A stretch of 64,000 nucleotides of DNA, taken from contig JBMORL010000100.1 of assembly GCA_049322335.1 (NCBI GenBank), forward strand, positions 1-64,000. Direction: 5' to 3'. Below the pieces are notes generated by a model. That model had not been told where the DNA came from. It did not search any database and worked only from the letters and a program-made list of their open reading frames with translations. Origin of the DNA: JBMORL01 sp049322335. GTDB lineage: Bacteria > Bacteroidota > Bacteroidia > Flavobacteriales_D > UBA2798. Both the position numbers and the translations under genes were made by a program. Shown in pieces: positions 57,787 through 64,000 of the stretch (position 1 is its first letter; each line of letters opens with the position of its first letter).

Positions 57787-57864
57787 TCTGCGAAAGTCTG
57801 CGCCATCAGCGGGAAACCAATACACCCGGATTTTTCTCCCGCAGATGACGCAGATTCGCGCAGA
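57787..57864. repeat. large inverted repeat of CGCAGA words
   Basis: Left arm 57787-57814 and right arm 57837-57864 are 28 bases each and complementary at 23 positions, with a 22-base spacer. Both arms are built of CGCAGA/TCTGCG words. The right arm contains the ATG (57845) and first seven codons of the following barrel gene. Confidence 0.75.
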
Positions 57865-58534
57865 AAAATTTTTGTTTTTTTCTATACTCTTCCTGTATTT
57901 TTTCCTTTATACTACTTCTTCCGATGCCCAGCGGCTTTACAGTACACGAAAAGGATCTGGAAATTGTTTTTGTGATGCGGCATCAAAAAACAAGGGCAGC
58001 TGGTATGTATCCCTCACATTTCAACCGGCTATGAATTTTTATTCGGGTGATGTGCAGAATGAAAACAAAACTACATTGGCGCCCGGATTAAAGATCGGTA
58101 CCAATATCTCCAAAAAAGTTTCTGTGCAGTCAGGAGTAGATTATTACAGCATTTCAGGTGTCAACCGCGATGATTTTTACACCAAAGGAGATTTCACTTA
58201 TCTTGATATTCCGGTTACATTCATTATCCGTTTTCCCAATGAAAAAAACGGGTTTATTCCTTATCTCGGCATCAGCGGGATCAATAACCTGCATCTGAAA
58301 CAACGATATTATTTCGACCCCGATACTGGTCAAACCGAAATTGTAAATGGAATCTCTTATAATACTTTTTATGCCGGCCTTCACGGGGGAATGTTTTTTG
58401 TACTGAAGAATAATCTTTCCTTCTTCACCGAAGTAAATGTCCGCCAGTCGCTGGCCGGAATGGGCAAAACCGGGGCCGTTGATAATTATGTTAATCAGGC
58501 CGGACTCGGACTGGGTTTCAATTTCCACTTTTAA
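57845..58534 (+). CDS. outer-membrane beta-barrel protein (PorT/OmpA-barrel type)
   Basis: A 229-residue exported protein. The ATG at 57845 gives a positively charged start (MTQIRAEK) and a strong signal peptide, cleaved near SSDAQ (29). The mature part has eight or so amphipathic strands ('GLKIGTNISKKVSVQSGVDY', 'FFTEVNVRQSLAG') ending in 'GLGFNFHF', a BAM-type terminal strand. The start codon and n-region lie inside an inverted repeat of CGCAGA words. The longer frame from GTG 57764 would put 27 residues before the signal peptide and is rejected. Specific function unknown. Confidence 0.78.
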   Translation: MTQIRAEKFLFFSILFLYFFLYTTSSDAQRLYSTRKGSGNCFCDAASKNKGSWYVSLTFQPAMNFYSGDVQNENKTTLAPGLKIGTNISKKVSVQSGVDYYSISGVNRDDFYTKGDFTYLDIPVTFIIRFPNEKNGFIPYLGISGINNLHLKQRYYFDPDTGQTEIVNGISYNTFYAGLHGGMFFVLKNNLSFFTEVNVRQSLAGMGKTGAVDNYVNQAGLGLGFNFHF

Positions 58535-58537
58535 CGT

Positions 58538-58545
58538 TATTTTTG
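58538..58545 (+). promoter_or_regulatory. -7 promoter element of the lipoprotein gene
   Basis: TATTTTTG matches TAnnTTTG and would start transcription about 12 bases before the ATG at 58564. Confidence 0.4.
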
Positions 58546-58563
58546 TTTTCTAAAACAACATAA

Positions 58564-59178
58564 ATGAAGCGAGCCGGTTTCTTATTCATGGTCGTATGGT
58601 TTTTTGCCTCCTGTTCGGGAGAAGAAAAAAAGAAACCTGTTAGCAGCAGCGGGGTTCCTTTTAAATCAGAAAAAATTCTTATTGATACTGCCTTTCCTCC
58701 ATTTGAAAGTGATTCCATTTCACTTGTGCTGGAACAAATAGGAGTTTGCCTTGCCACTGCCGACACCACTCTTCCCGATTCCATCCAATTACCTTTGTGC
58801 CGCCACGACTGGTTCCGGATTTTCAGGAACACAAAAAATCCATCGTGGAGAGCCGGTTTTATTCTCGAAATAAAAGAGGGAATTTATTCACATGTGCCGC
58901 AGGTGATAAATGTCGTTCCTGCAGGAAACGGGAAATTTAAAGTCACCAATTCCTACAAAGGCGAATTACTCGAAATGCGTACCACACCCGGTGGCTGCTT
59001 CGATCTGATCATCCGTTATATTGATTCCGCTATCGGCACCCTGGCTATTTTACATGAATGGAATAATAATAAATACATACCGGTAACCGTAGTGGAAATA
59101 AACGACCGTTTTGTAAAAGAAGAAAAAATGGATTCCCTGAACAGCATTTACATTGATAATTTTGTTTGGGGATACTAG
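58564..59178 (+). CDS. lipoprotein of unknown function
   Basis: A 204-residue lipoprotein: the lipobox FASC puts the lipidated cysteine at position 17, followed by a charged linker (GEEKKKP) and a beta-rich domain ('GFILEIKEGIYSHVPQVINV', 'IDSAIGTLAILHEWNNNKYI'). No family is recognised. It lies 29 bases after the barrel gene and is followed immediately by a word-like repeat. Confidence 0.72.
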   Translation: MKRAGFLFMVVWFFASCSGEEKKKPVSSSGVPFKSEKILIDTAFPPFESDSISLVLEQIGVCLATADTTLPDSIQLPLCRHDWFRIFRNTKNPSWRAGFILEIKEGIYSHVPQVINVVPAGNGKFKVTNSYKGELLEMRTTPGGCFDLIIRYIDSAIGTLAILHEWNNNKYIPVTVVEINDRFVKEEKMDSLNSIYIDNFVWGY

Positions 59179-59216
59179 TCAGTGGGCAGGCGGCAGTGGG
59201 CAGTAGGAAGCAGGAA
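59179..59216. repeat. word-like repeat (GGGCAGGCGGCAGTGGGCAG)
   Basis: GTGGGCAGGCGGCAGTGGGC and AGTAGGAAGCAGG words begin 1 base after the lipoprotein stop codon. They match the repeats at 28958, 29477 and 30338 in vocabulary. Confidence 0.65.
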
Positions 59217-59280
59217 GAATGTCTATAGAAATTTTTATTTGAAAATAACGTAATGAAACACATACTCTTATTTATACCGG

Positions 59281-59314
59281 GAACTGCAGACTGCCAACTG
59301 AAGACTGAAAATTG
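59281..59314. repeat. word-like repeat (ACTGCAGACTGCC/AACTGAAGACTG)
   Basis: The words CTGCAGACTGCCAACTGAAG and ACTGAAAATTG end in the TTG that is the only available start codon of the next gene. An in-frame TGA at 59306-59308 lies in the same repeat. Confidence 0.6.
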
Positions 59315-59923
59315 CGTTTCGAATCTAAAATAGCGGTTACAGGAATACTCACCTGGGTGGTATTCGGTTTGTTTAACCTGTTTGGACAACCGGGAGAATT
59401 TGTTCCGCCTTTGTTTTTCGATTATTTGTTTTTGTGCGGACTTACTATTGTTTTTCTCTACCGGCTAAAACCCGGACTCGATTTTTTTTCCATCACGGGA
59501 CTTTGTTTTTCACTTACCATTGCCGGACTCATTGAATATGGTATTGAAGCGGTTCATCCACTTGCCGTAACGGCTATTATTGTTCTTGTTCTTTCTTTCA
59601 TTTTCAATGCTGCTTCGGTATTGATGGAGCTTAAAAACTTTACTTCGGGGATGAAATTTATCACCGCTCTTTTTTACTTTCTTCTTACCGGTTTCTGTAC
59701 AAGTTTTTTTATTCTTGCTTCAAAAGATATCATTGACAAACCAGTTGCATTCGATCTGATGCCCTGGTTTTATTGGTCTACAGGATTGATAGCAGCGTTA
59801 CTTACATCAGTTCCGGCCTACAACCGCCAGCTAAATACCGGTCAAATTCGTTTTTTCACCCTTATTTATCTCTCCGCCTTTTTTGATTTCATGACCTGGT
59901 TTTCCTTAAATCTTTTGCGATGA
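59312..59923 (+). CDS. integral membrane protein of unknown function
   Basis: A 203-residue protein with about six transmembrane helices ('ILTWVVFGLFNLFG', 'FDYLFLCGLTIVFLY', 'ITGLCFSLTIAGLIEYGI', 'AVTAIIVLVLSFIFNAASVL', 'FITALFYFLLTGFCTSFFIL', 'FFTLIYLSAFFDFMTWFSL'). The TTG at 59312 is used because an in-frame TGA lies two codons upstream and the next ATG is deep in the protein. The start lies inside a word-like repeat. No family is recognised. The stop overlaps the Dph6-like gene by 4 bases. Confidence 0.65.
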   Translation: MRFESKIAVTGILTWVVFGLFNLFGQPGEFVPPLFFDYLFLCGLTIVFLYRLKPGLDFFSITGLCFSLTIAGLIEYGIEAVHPLAVTAIIVLVLSFIFNAASVLMELKNFTSGMKFITALFYFLLTGFCTSFFILASKDIIDKPVAFDLMPWFYWSTGLIAALLTSVPAYNRQLNTGQIRFFTLIYLSAFFDFMTWFSLNLLR

Positions 59924-60627
59924 CCAAAGCCATTTTTTGCTGGAGCGGGGGAAAAGATTCGGCCATGGCATTGCATAAAGTGATGCAGGAAAAAGAATTT
60001 GAAGTGGTATCGCTGCTCACCACCGTTAATAAAAATTTTGGCAGAATTGTAATGCACGGAGTGCGTGAAGAATTACTCGACAGACAGGCTAATTCTATCG
60101 GTATTCCGCTTTTAAAAATTTATATTGAAGATGGAACCAATGCTGAATATGAGACGAAAATGAAAAGCGCACTGGAGCAATTCAAACAAAAAGGAATTGA
60201 ACACGTGATCTTTGGAGACATTTTTCTTGAAGACCTGAGAGCCTACCGCGAAAAAAACCTGGAAAAAACAGGGATGAAAGCCGTTTTCCCCCTCTGGAAA
60301 ATTCCGACAGATCAACTGATTTACGATTTTATACAAACCGGTTTTAAAACCATTACCTGTTGTGTGGATGAAAAACACCTCGGAAAAGAATTTGCGGGAA
60401 AAATTATTGATGGTGATTTTGTCTATTCCCTTCCAAAAACAGTCGATCCCTGCGGAGAAAACGGAGAGTTTCACACCTTCGCTTTCGATGGCCCGGTTTT
60501 TAAAAAGAAAATATCATTTTCAAAAGGAGAAATTGTAAGAAAAACCTATTCTTCCAGAAATGCCGATGGAACTACTGCGGAATATGGGTTTTGGTATTGT
60601 GATCTCATTAATGATCCCGATACGTAA
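59920..60627 (+). CDS. Dph6-related ATP pyrophosphatase (diphthine-ammonia-ligase fold)
   Basis: A 235-residue cytoplasmic protein of the adenine nucleotide alpha hydrolase class. The PP-loop 'CWSGGKDSAMALHK' is at residues 6-19; 'VIFGDIFLEDLRAYRE' near 96 and 'FPLWKIPTDQLIYDFIQTGF' near 124 are family motifs. Archaeal/eukaryotic Dph6 amidates diphthine, which bacteria lack, so the bacterial substrate is unknown. It is translationally coupled to the membrane protein. Confidence 0.9.
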   Translation: MTKAIFCWSGGKDSAMALHKVMQEKEFEVVSLLTTVNKNFGRIVMHGVREELLDRQANSIGIPLLKIYIEDGTNAEYETKMKSALEQFKQKGIEHVIFGDIFLEDLRAYREKNLEKTGMKAVFPLWKIPTDQLIYDFIQTGFKTITCCVDEKHLGKEFAGKIIDGDFVYSLPKTVDPCGENGEFHTFAFDGPVFKKKISFSKGEIVRKTYSSRNADGTTAEYGFWYCDLINDPDT

Positions 60628-60730
60628 CGCCAGGGAGCGTAACAAGATAGACCTGGTGATATTTTGGTCCCTATATGCTTGTAGGTGATAATTGGATGTA
60701 AACCTGATCCTCGGCAAATAAACTTCACTT

Positions 60731-60768
60731 GTCCCTTTTGCCTCATGGCTAGTGGCTCATGGCTTCAT
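60731..60768. repeat. word-like repeat (CTCATGGCTAGTGGCTCATGGC)
   Basis: CCTCATGGCTAGTGGCTCAT and GGCTTCAT are variants of GGCTCATGGCT in the 146-base gap 60628-60773 between convergent genes. No T-run terminator is seen there. Confidence 0.55.
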
Positions 60769-60773
60769 AAAAA

Positions 60774-61169
60774 CTACTTCAACTTCTCTCTCCACATCTC
60801 CGGCACTTCGATAGTTTGTTTTTTCATGTAGTCGTAGCAAACGATAATTGATTTTCCTTTTACGCGGACAACTCTTTCATTTCCGCTCATCACATAAGCC
60901 ACATATTCAAAATCCATGCTTTTGTTTCCTATTCGTGTGCAGGAAGTTTCGATATGTAATTCATCCATCAGCACTGTAGGAGAAACATAATCAATTTCAT
61001 TTCTCGCCAGCAGGATACCGCTGTTGATCCAATCCCACTGTTTGCCGATGGCTGCCGCAAAAAAATGCATACGCGCCTGTTCGAAATAATTGAGGTAAAC
61101 TGCATTGTTCACATGGCCCATCACATCAATATCAACAAAACGTATCTCTATTTTTATAGTGTGTTTCAT
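60774..61169 (-). CDS. acyl-CoA thioesterase (4HBT family)
   Basis: A 131-residue hot-dog-fold enzyme. 'IEIRFVDIDVMGHVNNAVYL' near the start is the 4-hydroxybenzoyl-CoA thioesterase signature with catalytic Asp and the HVNN loop; 'NYFEQARMHFF' follows. It would hydrolyse acyl-CoA in the cytoplasm. It overlaps the upstream gene by 1 base and is the last gene of the epimerase-hypothetical-thioesterase run. Confidence 0.9.
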   Translation of the reverse strand: MKHTIKIEIRFVDIDVMGHVNNAVYLNYFEQARMHFFAAAIGKQWDWINSGILLARNEIDYVSPTVLMDELHIETSCTRIGNKSMDFEYVAYVMSGNERVVRVKGKSIIVCYDYMKKQTIEVPEMWREKLK

Positions 61170-61567
61170 TATGAAATCGGATTTAGCACCACACTATAAA
61201 CGATAATTGAATTAAGATCGCGGCCATAGGTAAGTTTATCGAGCGCATCAAACACATTTTTTGCACGAAAATAGGAAGTGTGCAATTCATTCTCCCCGCG
61301 CAGCGACCACTGGATAGTATAGCTGCTTTCTTTTTCCTTGTAGGTTTTTACATACTCCAGCATTTTTCTCAGTGCATCGGGCTTGTCGTATCCCTGCACC
61401 GAGTGAAAAAGAAAAGATTGCCGGTGGCGAGGATTAACGGTAACGATATCCAGTTTCGTTTTTCCGTCCATTTCCGAATATTCAAAAGCCAGCGAACCGG
61501 TTTCAAGCCCGCCAATGTAGCCTGAAATTTCTTCCTGTAGTTTGGTGATCTCAGCAGTTGTGCTCAT
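61169..61567 (-). CDS. hypothetical protein (132 residues)
   Basis: A small cytoplasmic alpha/beta protein with no signal peptide or membrane segment ('FEYSEMDGKTKLDIVTVNPR' near 29, 'GYDKPDALRKMLEYVKTYKE' near 59). I recall Bacteroidota relatives of unknown role. It lies 10 bases after the epimerase gene and 1 base before the thioesterase start, so it is probably co-transcribed. Confidence 0.75.
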   Translation of the reverse strand: MSTTAEITKLQEEISGYIGGLETGSLAFEYSEMDGKTKLDIVTVNPRHRQSFLFHSVQGYDKPDALRKMLEYVKTYKEKESSYTIQWSLRGENELHTSYFRAKNVFDALDKLTYGRDLNSIIVYSVVLNPIS

Positions 61568-61577
61568 TCTTTTTTAA

Positions 61578-63452
61578 TTATAATTTATCAAGTGATTCGT
61601 AGGGAGAATTGTTGCTTTTGTATTCGGGAACAATGTCTTTCATTTTGGCAACAAGTAAAAAATTATCCTGTGCGCTGAATAAAGCAGTGAGTTCATCCAC
61701 TTTTCCGCAGATCTCTTTCCTGTCGTACTCACGTACTTTGGATATCAGCACCTGTTTGTTATGTGTGGGCAAAGTATTTTCTTTATCGCTCAGCACTTCT
61801 TCATATAATTTTTCCCCGGGGCGAAGTCCGGTAATTTTAATTTTAATATCTTTTTCCGGTTCAAATCCCGAAAGGCGGATCATATTTTTGGCTAGGTCGA
61901 TGATCTTCATCGATTGTCCCATATCAAACACAAACACTTCTCCACCCTTTCCCATGGCTCCCGCTTCCAACACCAACTGGCAGGCTTCGGGAATAGTCAT
62001 AAAATACCTTTCCACATCCGGATGCGTAATGGTAACCGGCCCGCCACCTTCAATCTGTTTCTGGAATAAAGGAATCACCGATCCGTTCGATCCAAGCACA
62101 TTCCCAAAGCGTGTGGTGATGAATTTTGTTTTTCCCTCCTTATTGGCCGATTGCGCATAAATTTCTGCAATGCGCTTGGAAGCGCCCATCACATTTGTGG
62201 GATTCACCGCTTTATCCGTACTCACCAATACAAACCGCTCCACGCTAAATTTTAATGCAAGATCTACCAAAACTTTAGTCCCGTATACGTTAGTATTTAC
62301 CGCTTCGGTAGGATTATCTTCCATTAGCGGAACATGTTTGTAGGCCGCTGCATGAAAAACTACCTGCGGTTTGAAATGGGTAAATAATCTTTCCATCCGG
62401 TCGGGCTGGGTAACGTCTCCGACAGCTACTTCACAATTTTTGTTTTTTCCTGTCGAGATCAGTTCCATTTCAAAATCATACAGTGCCGATTCTGCCTGGT
62501 CGAGTAAAATAATTTTTTTTGGTTCGTATTTCACTATCTGACGAACGATCTCACTGCCAATTGATCCGGCAGCGCCCGTCACCAACACCGTTTTGTTATT
62601 TAGCACAGATGAAATATTGGTTTCATCCAGCCGGATAGGCTCGCGGCCCAATAAATCCTCAATTTTTACTTTTTTGATTTGTTTAAAACTCAGCTCACCG
62701 TTGATCCAGCTTTGAACCGGAGGAACAGTAAGGGCCAGCACGTTATGTTCCAGGCAAAAGTCCACTACTTTTTTACGGTTACCGGGATCGGGATTTTTAA
62801 TGGCAATGATCAATTGTTCAATGGGACGGTTTTCAATAATATGTTTCAGTTGCGAAGTATGGTAAATGCGCGTACCTTCCAGCATTTTTCCTTCCATTTT
62901 TTCGTTGTCGTCAATAAAAGCCGCCACTTTATAACGTGAGGCCGTATCACGGTCAAGGGCGCGTTTGGCGATGAGTCCCATTTCTCCTGCACCATAAATC
63001 ACAATTTTCATTTTCTCGCGGGTGGGATTCACCTGTTCGGCATACAATAGTTTTACGGCAATACGCGAAGTGATCATCAGGAAAATGGTGATGAAATAAT
63101 CCATCAGCATAATGGAAATGGGAAAAAGATAATAACCATCGTACCAATAGCGGATGGGAGAAAGAACAAGAAAAATAAGCGACCCCGCTGTTACGGTAAG
63201 AAAAATTCGTTTTGAGTCCTGTGTACTGGTATACCGAACAATGCCCTGGTAGGTTTTTCCAAAATAAAAAGTAGCCATTCGAACCACCAGGAAAACGGGT
63301 AAAGAAATTTTCAGTACGGGGAATTCTTCATCCACGGGGAAATTCACAAAGTCAAAACGCAGGAGATAAGCAAAAGCGAGGGAGAAAACGCTGATCGCCA
63401 CATCAATAAAAAAGATGATCCAGCGGGGCGTGTTTCCTTTGGGAATGAGCAT
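61578..63452 (-). CDS. membrane-bound nucleoside-diphosphate-sugar epimerase/dehydratase (CapD/FlaA1-like)
   Basis: A 624-residue protein. Four transmembrane helices in the first 125 residues precede a CoA-binding-like Rossmann domain ('VIYGAGEMGLIAKRALDRD', about 150) and the SDR catalytic domain. The latter has 'VLVTGAAGSIGSEIVRQIVK' near 293, Ser/Thr 'FVLVSTDKAVNPTNVMGASK' and Lys. The expected YxxxK is replaced by MxxxK ('MGASKR'), as in CapD/WbpM-type C6-dehydratases. It acts in O-antigen or capsule sugar synthesis. The ATG at 63452 is chosen over the TTG at 63458 because of its -7 box. Confidence 0.94.
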   Translation of the reverse strand: MLIPKGNTPRWIIFFIDVAISVFSLAFAYLLRFDFVNFPVDEEFPVLKISLPVFLVVRMATFYFGKTYQGIVRYTSTQDSKRIFLTVTAGSLIFLVLSPIRYWYDGYYLFPISIMLMDYFITIFLMITSRIAVKLLYAEQVNPTREKMKIVIYGAGEMGLIAKRALDRDTASRYKVAAFIDDNEKMEGKMLEGTRIYHTSQLKHIIENRPIEQLIIAIKNPDPGNRKKVVDFCLEHNVLALTVPPVQSWINGELSFKQIKKVKIEDLLGREPIRLDETNISSVLNNKTVLVTGAAGSIGSEIVRQIVKYEPKKIILLDQAESALYDFEMELISTGKNKNCEVAVGDVTQPDRMERLFTHFKPQVVFHAAAYKHVPLMEDNPTEAVNTNVYGTKVLVDLALKFSVERFVLVSTDKAVNPTNVMGASKRIAEIYAQSANKEGKTKFITTRFGNVLGSNGSVIPLFQKQIEGGGPVTITHPDVERYFMTIPEACQLVLEAGAMGKGGEVFVFDMGQSMKIIDLAKNMIRLSGFEPEKDIKIKITGLRPGEKLYEEVLSDKENTLPTHNKQVLISKVREYDRKEICGKVDELTALFSAQDNFLLVAKMKDIVPEYKSNNSPYESLDKL

Positions 63453-63455
63453 GGC

Positions 63456-63463
63456 CAAAATTA
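63456..63463 (-). promoter_or_regulatory. -7 promoter element of the capsule epimerase gene
   Basis: The minus strand reads TAATTTTG, a perfect TAnnTTTG, 3 bases before the ATG at 63452. The next base upstream is part of the GTTAGCAAGTTG repeat field. Confidence 0.5.
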
Positions 63464-63464
63464 G

Positions 63465-63546
63465 TTGAAAAGTTGCAGGTTAGCAAGTTGGGAAAGTTTC
63501 AAGTTTTGAAAGTTAACAAGTTGAGAAAGTTAGCAAGTTGTCAAAG
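63465..63546. repeat. word-like repeat (GTTAGCAAGTTG)
   Basis: AGGTTAGCAAGTTGGGAAAG and further GTTAACAAGTTG, GTTAGCAAGTTG words fill the 80 bases upstream of the epimerase promoter. A reverse-complement relative lies at 63721-63758. Bases 63547-63720 hold no ORF. Confidence 0.65.
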
Positions 63547-63720
63547 CCGGGTGTTTTGGGAAGATTGGAGCCAAAAATCGAATTGCATATATGATTTAAA
63601 CCGCACCGGAGACTCCTGAAAAGTCACAGGCACACTTTATGCTTGAGACATGTAAGAATAGCCGCCTGACTTGCGTCAATTTTGTAATTATTTGAAGAAA
63701 ATACGGATATTGGCTTTCGC

Positions 63721-63758
63721 TTTCAAAACTCTAAACACTTTCTCAACTTGCCAACTCA
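63721..63758. repeat. word-like repeat (CTTTCTCAACTTGCCAACTC)
   Basis: Inverted relative of 63465-63546. It contains the TTG (63748) that is the only standard start codon of the following methyltransferase gene. Confidence 0.6.
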
Positions 63759-64000
63759 TAACCAACACTACTGGGATAACCGCTGGAAAAACAACGAAAC
63801 CGGGTGGGATATCGGGCATATTTCCACTCCCCTGAAAGAATATTTCGACCAGTTGAAAGACAAAAACCTTTCTATCCTCATACCGGGATGCGGCAATGCG
63901 TATGAGGCGGAATATCTTCATCAGCAGGGCTTCAAAAACGTATATGTAGCTGACATTTCACCGCTGGCCCTGGAAGCATTCAAAAAAAGAGTGCCCGGTT
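63748..64000 (+). CDS. TPMT-like SAM-dependent methyltransferase, cut by the window end
   Basis: This incomplete frame (84 codons visible) continues beyond 64000. The translation contains HYWDNRWKNNETGWDIGH, the start of thiopurine S-methyltransferase-like proteins, and the SAM-binding 'ILIPGCGNAYEAEYL' followed by 'VYVADISPLALEAF'. No ATG or GTG precedes it after the in-frame stop at 63685; TTG at 63748 is the only usable start and lies in a word-like repeat. Substrate unknown. Confidence 0.82.
   Translation, partial: MPTHNQHYWDNRWKNNETGWDIGHISTPLKEYFDQLKDKNLSILIPGCGNAYEAEYLHQQGFKNVYVADISPLALEAFKKRVPG

Noticed and set aside
1..64000. Prophage, integrase, insertion sequence, restriction-modification, toxin-antitoxin or biosynthetic gene cluster
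   Set aside because: No integrase, transposase, capsid, methylase-nuclease pair, toxin-antitoxin pair or polyketide/peptide synthase motif was found in any frame.

Overview
The window is chromosomal DNA from a member of the phylum Bacteroidota, most likely class Bacteroidia; I cannot fix the order. The evidence is a PorP/SprF-type protein, a giant CHU_C-terminated adhesin, C-terminal type IX secretion signals, GldM-like domains, the DUF3822-rsmD-coaD cluster, a Bacteroidota-type LptD, and promoters of the TAnnTTTG (-7) class with almost no Shine-Dalgarno sequences. About 63 genes are supported, plus one tRNA-Pro. I see no rRNA, CRISPR array, prophage, insertion sequence, restriction-modification system or integrase.

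Layout. 1-5 kb: tRNA-Pro, mnmD, a tiny membrane ORF with its own promoter and terminator, a PorP/SprF protein and a DUF5916 protein. 4.7-9.4 kb: fur-like regulator, STAS protein, purA, MATE exporter, secreted nuclease. 9.4-16.4 kb: envelope genes (coiled-coil lipoprotein, M61 peptidase, 870-residue adhesin) and two micro-lipoproteins sharing a CPAYG motif. 16.6-19.4 kb: ECF sigma factor, membrane protein with a TonB-like C-terminus, SpoIIE-type phosphatase. 19-27 kb: RecD-like helicase, DUF3822-rsmD-coaD, a thioredoxin-fold protein without its cysteines, NUDIX/pyrE divergent pair. 27-35 kb: secreted Asp-box protein, then a patchwork of small genes separated by repeats and splitting two Fe-S electron-transfer genes, then Mce/MlaD and amidase. 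35-43 kb: lptD, msrB, transglutaminase-like protein, cytochrome-like lipoprotein, DUF5777 barrel, TPR-SpoIIE phosphatase. 43-51 kb: stress protein, DoxX, EreA/ChaN-like domain fused to a barrel, and a second sigma-factor operon carrying a GldM-like protein. 51-64 kb: prmC, ribD, transporter, IMPACT protein, secreted M36-like peptidase, M42-like peptidase, HMG-CoA lyase-like enzyme, outer-membrane and lipoprotein genes, Dph6-like ligase, a minus-strand capsule epimerase operon, and the start of a methyltransferase cut by the window end.

The most unusual signal is a family of short, word-like degenerate repeats, with motifs such as GGCAGTGGGCAG, GGGACAAGGG, TCATTGGTCATT, GTTAGCAAGTTG and CGCAGATT. 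They sit between genes throughout the window and also intrude into genes. One supplies about 34 in-frame residues inside a phosphatase domain. Others supply the only plausible start codon of three genes or the stop codon of another. Two small genes (a pyrimidine-dimer glycosylase and a four-helix-bundle protein) are bracketed by matched copies. A second theme is a set of genes whose -7 box lies only 3-5 bases before the start codon, implying leaderless or nearly leaderless transcripts.
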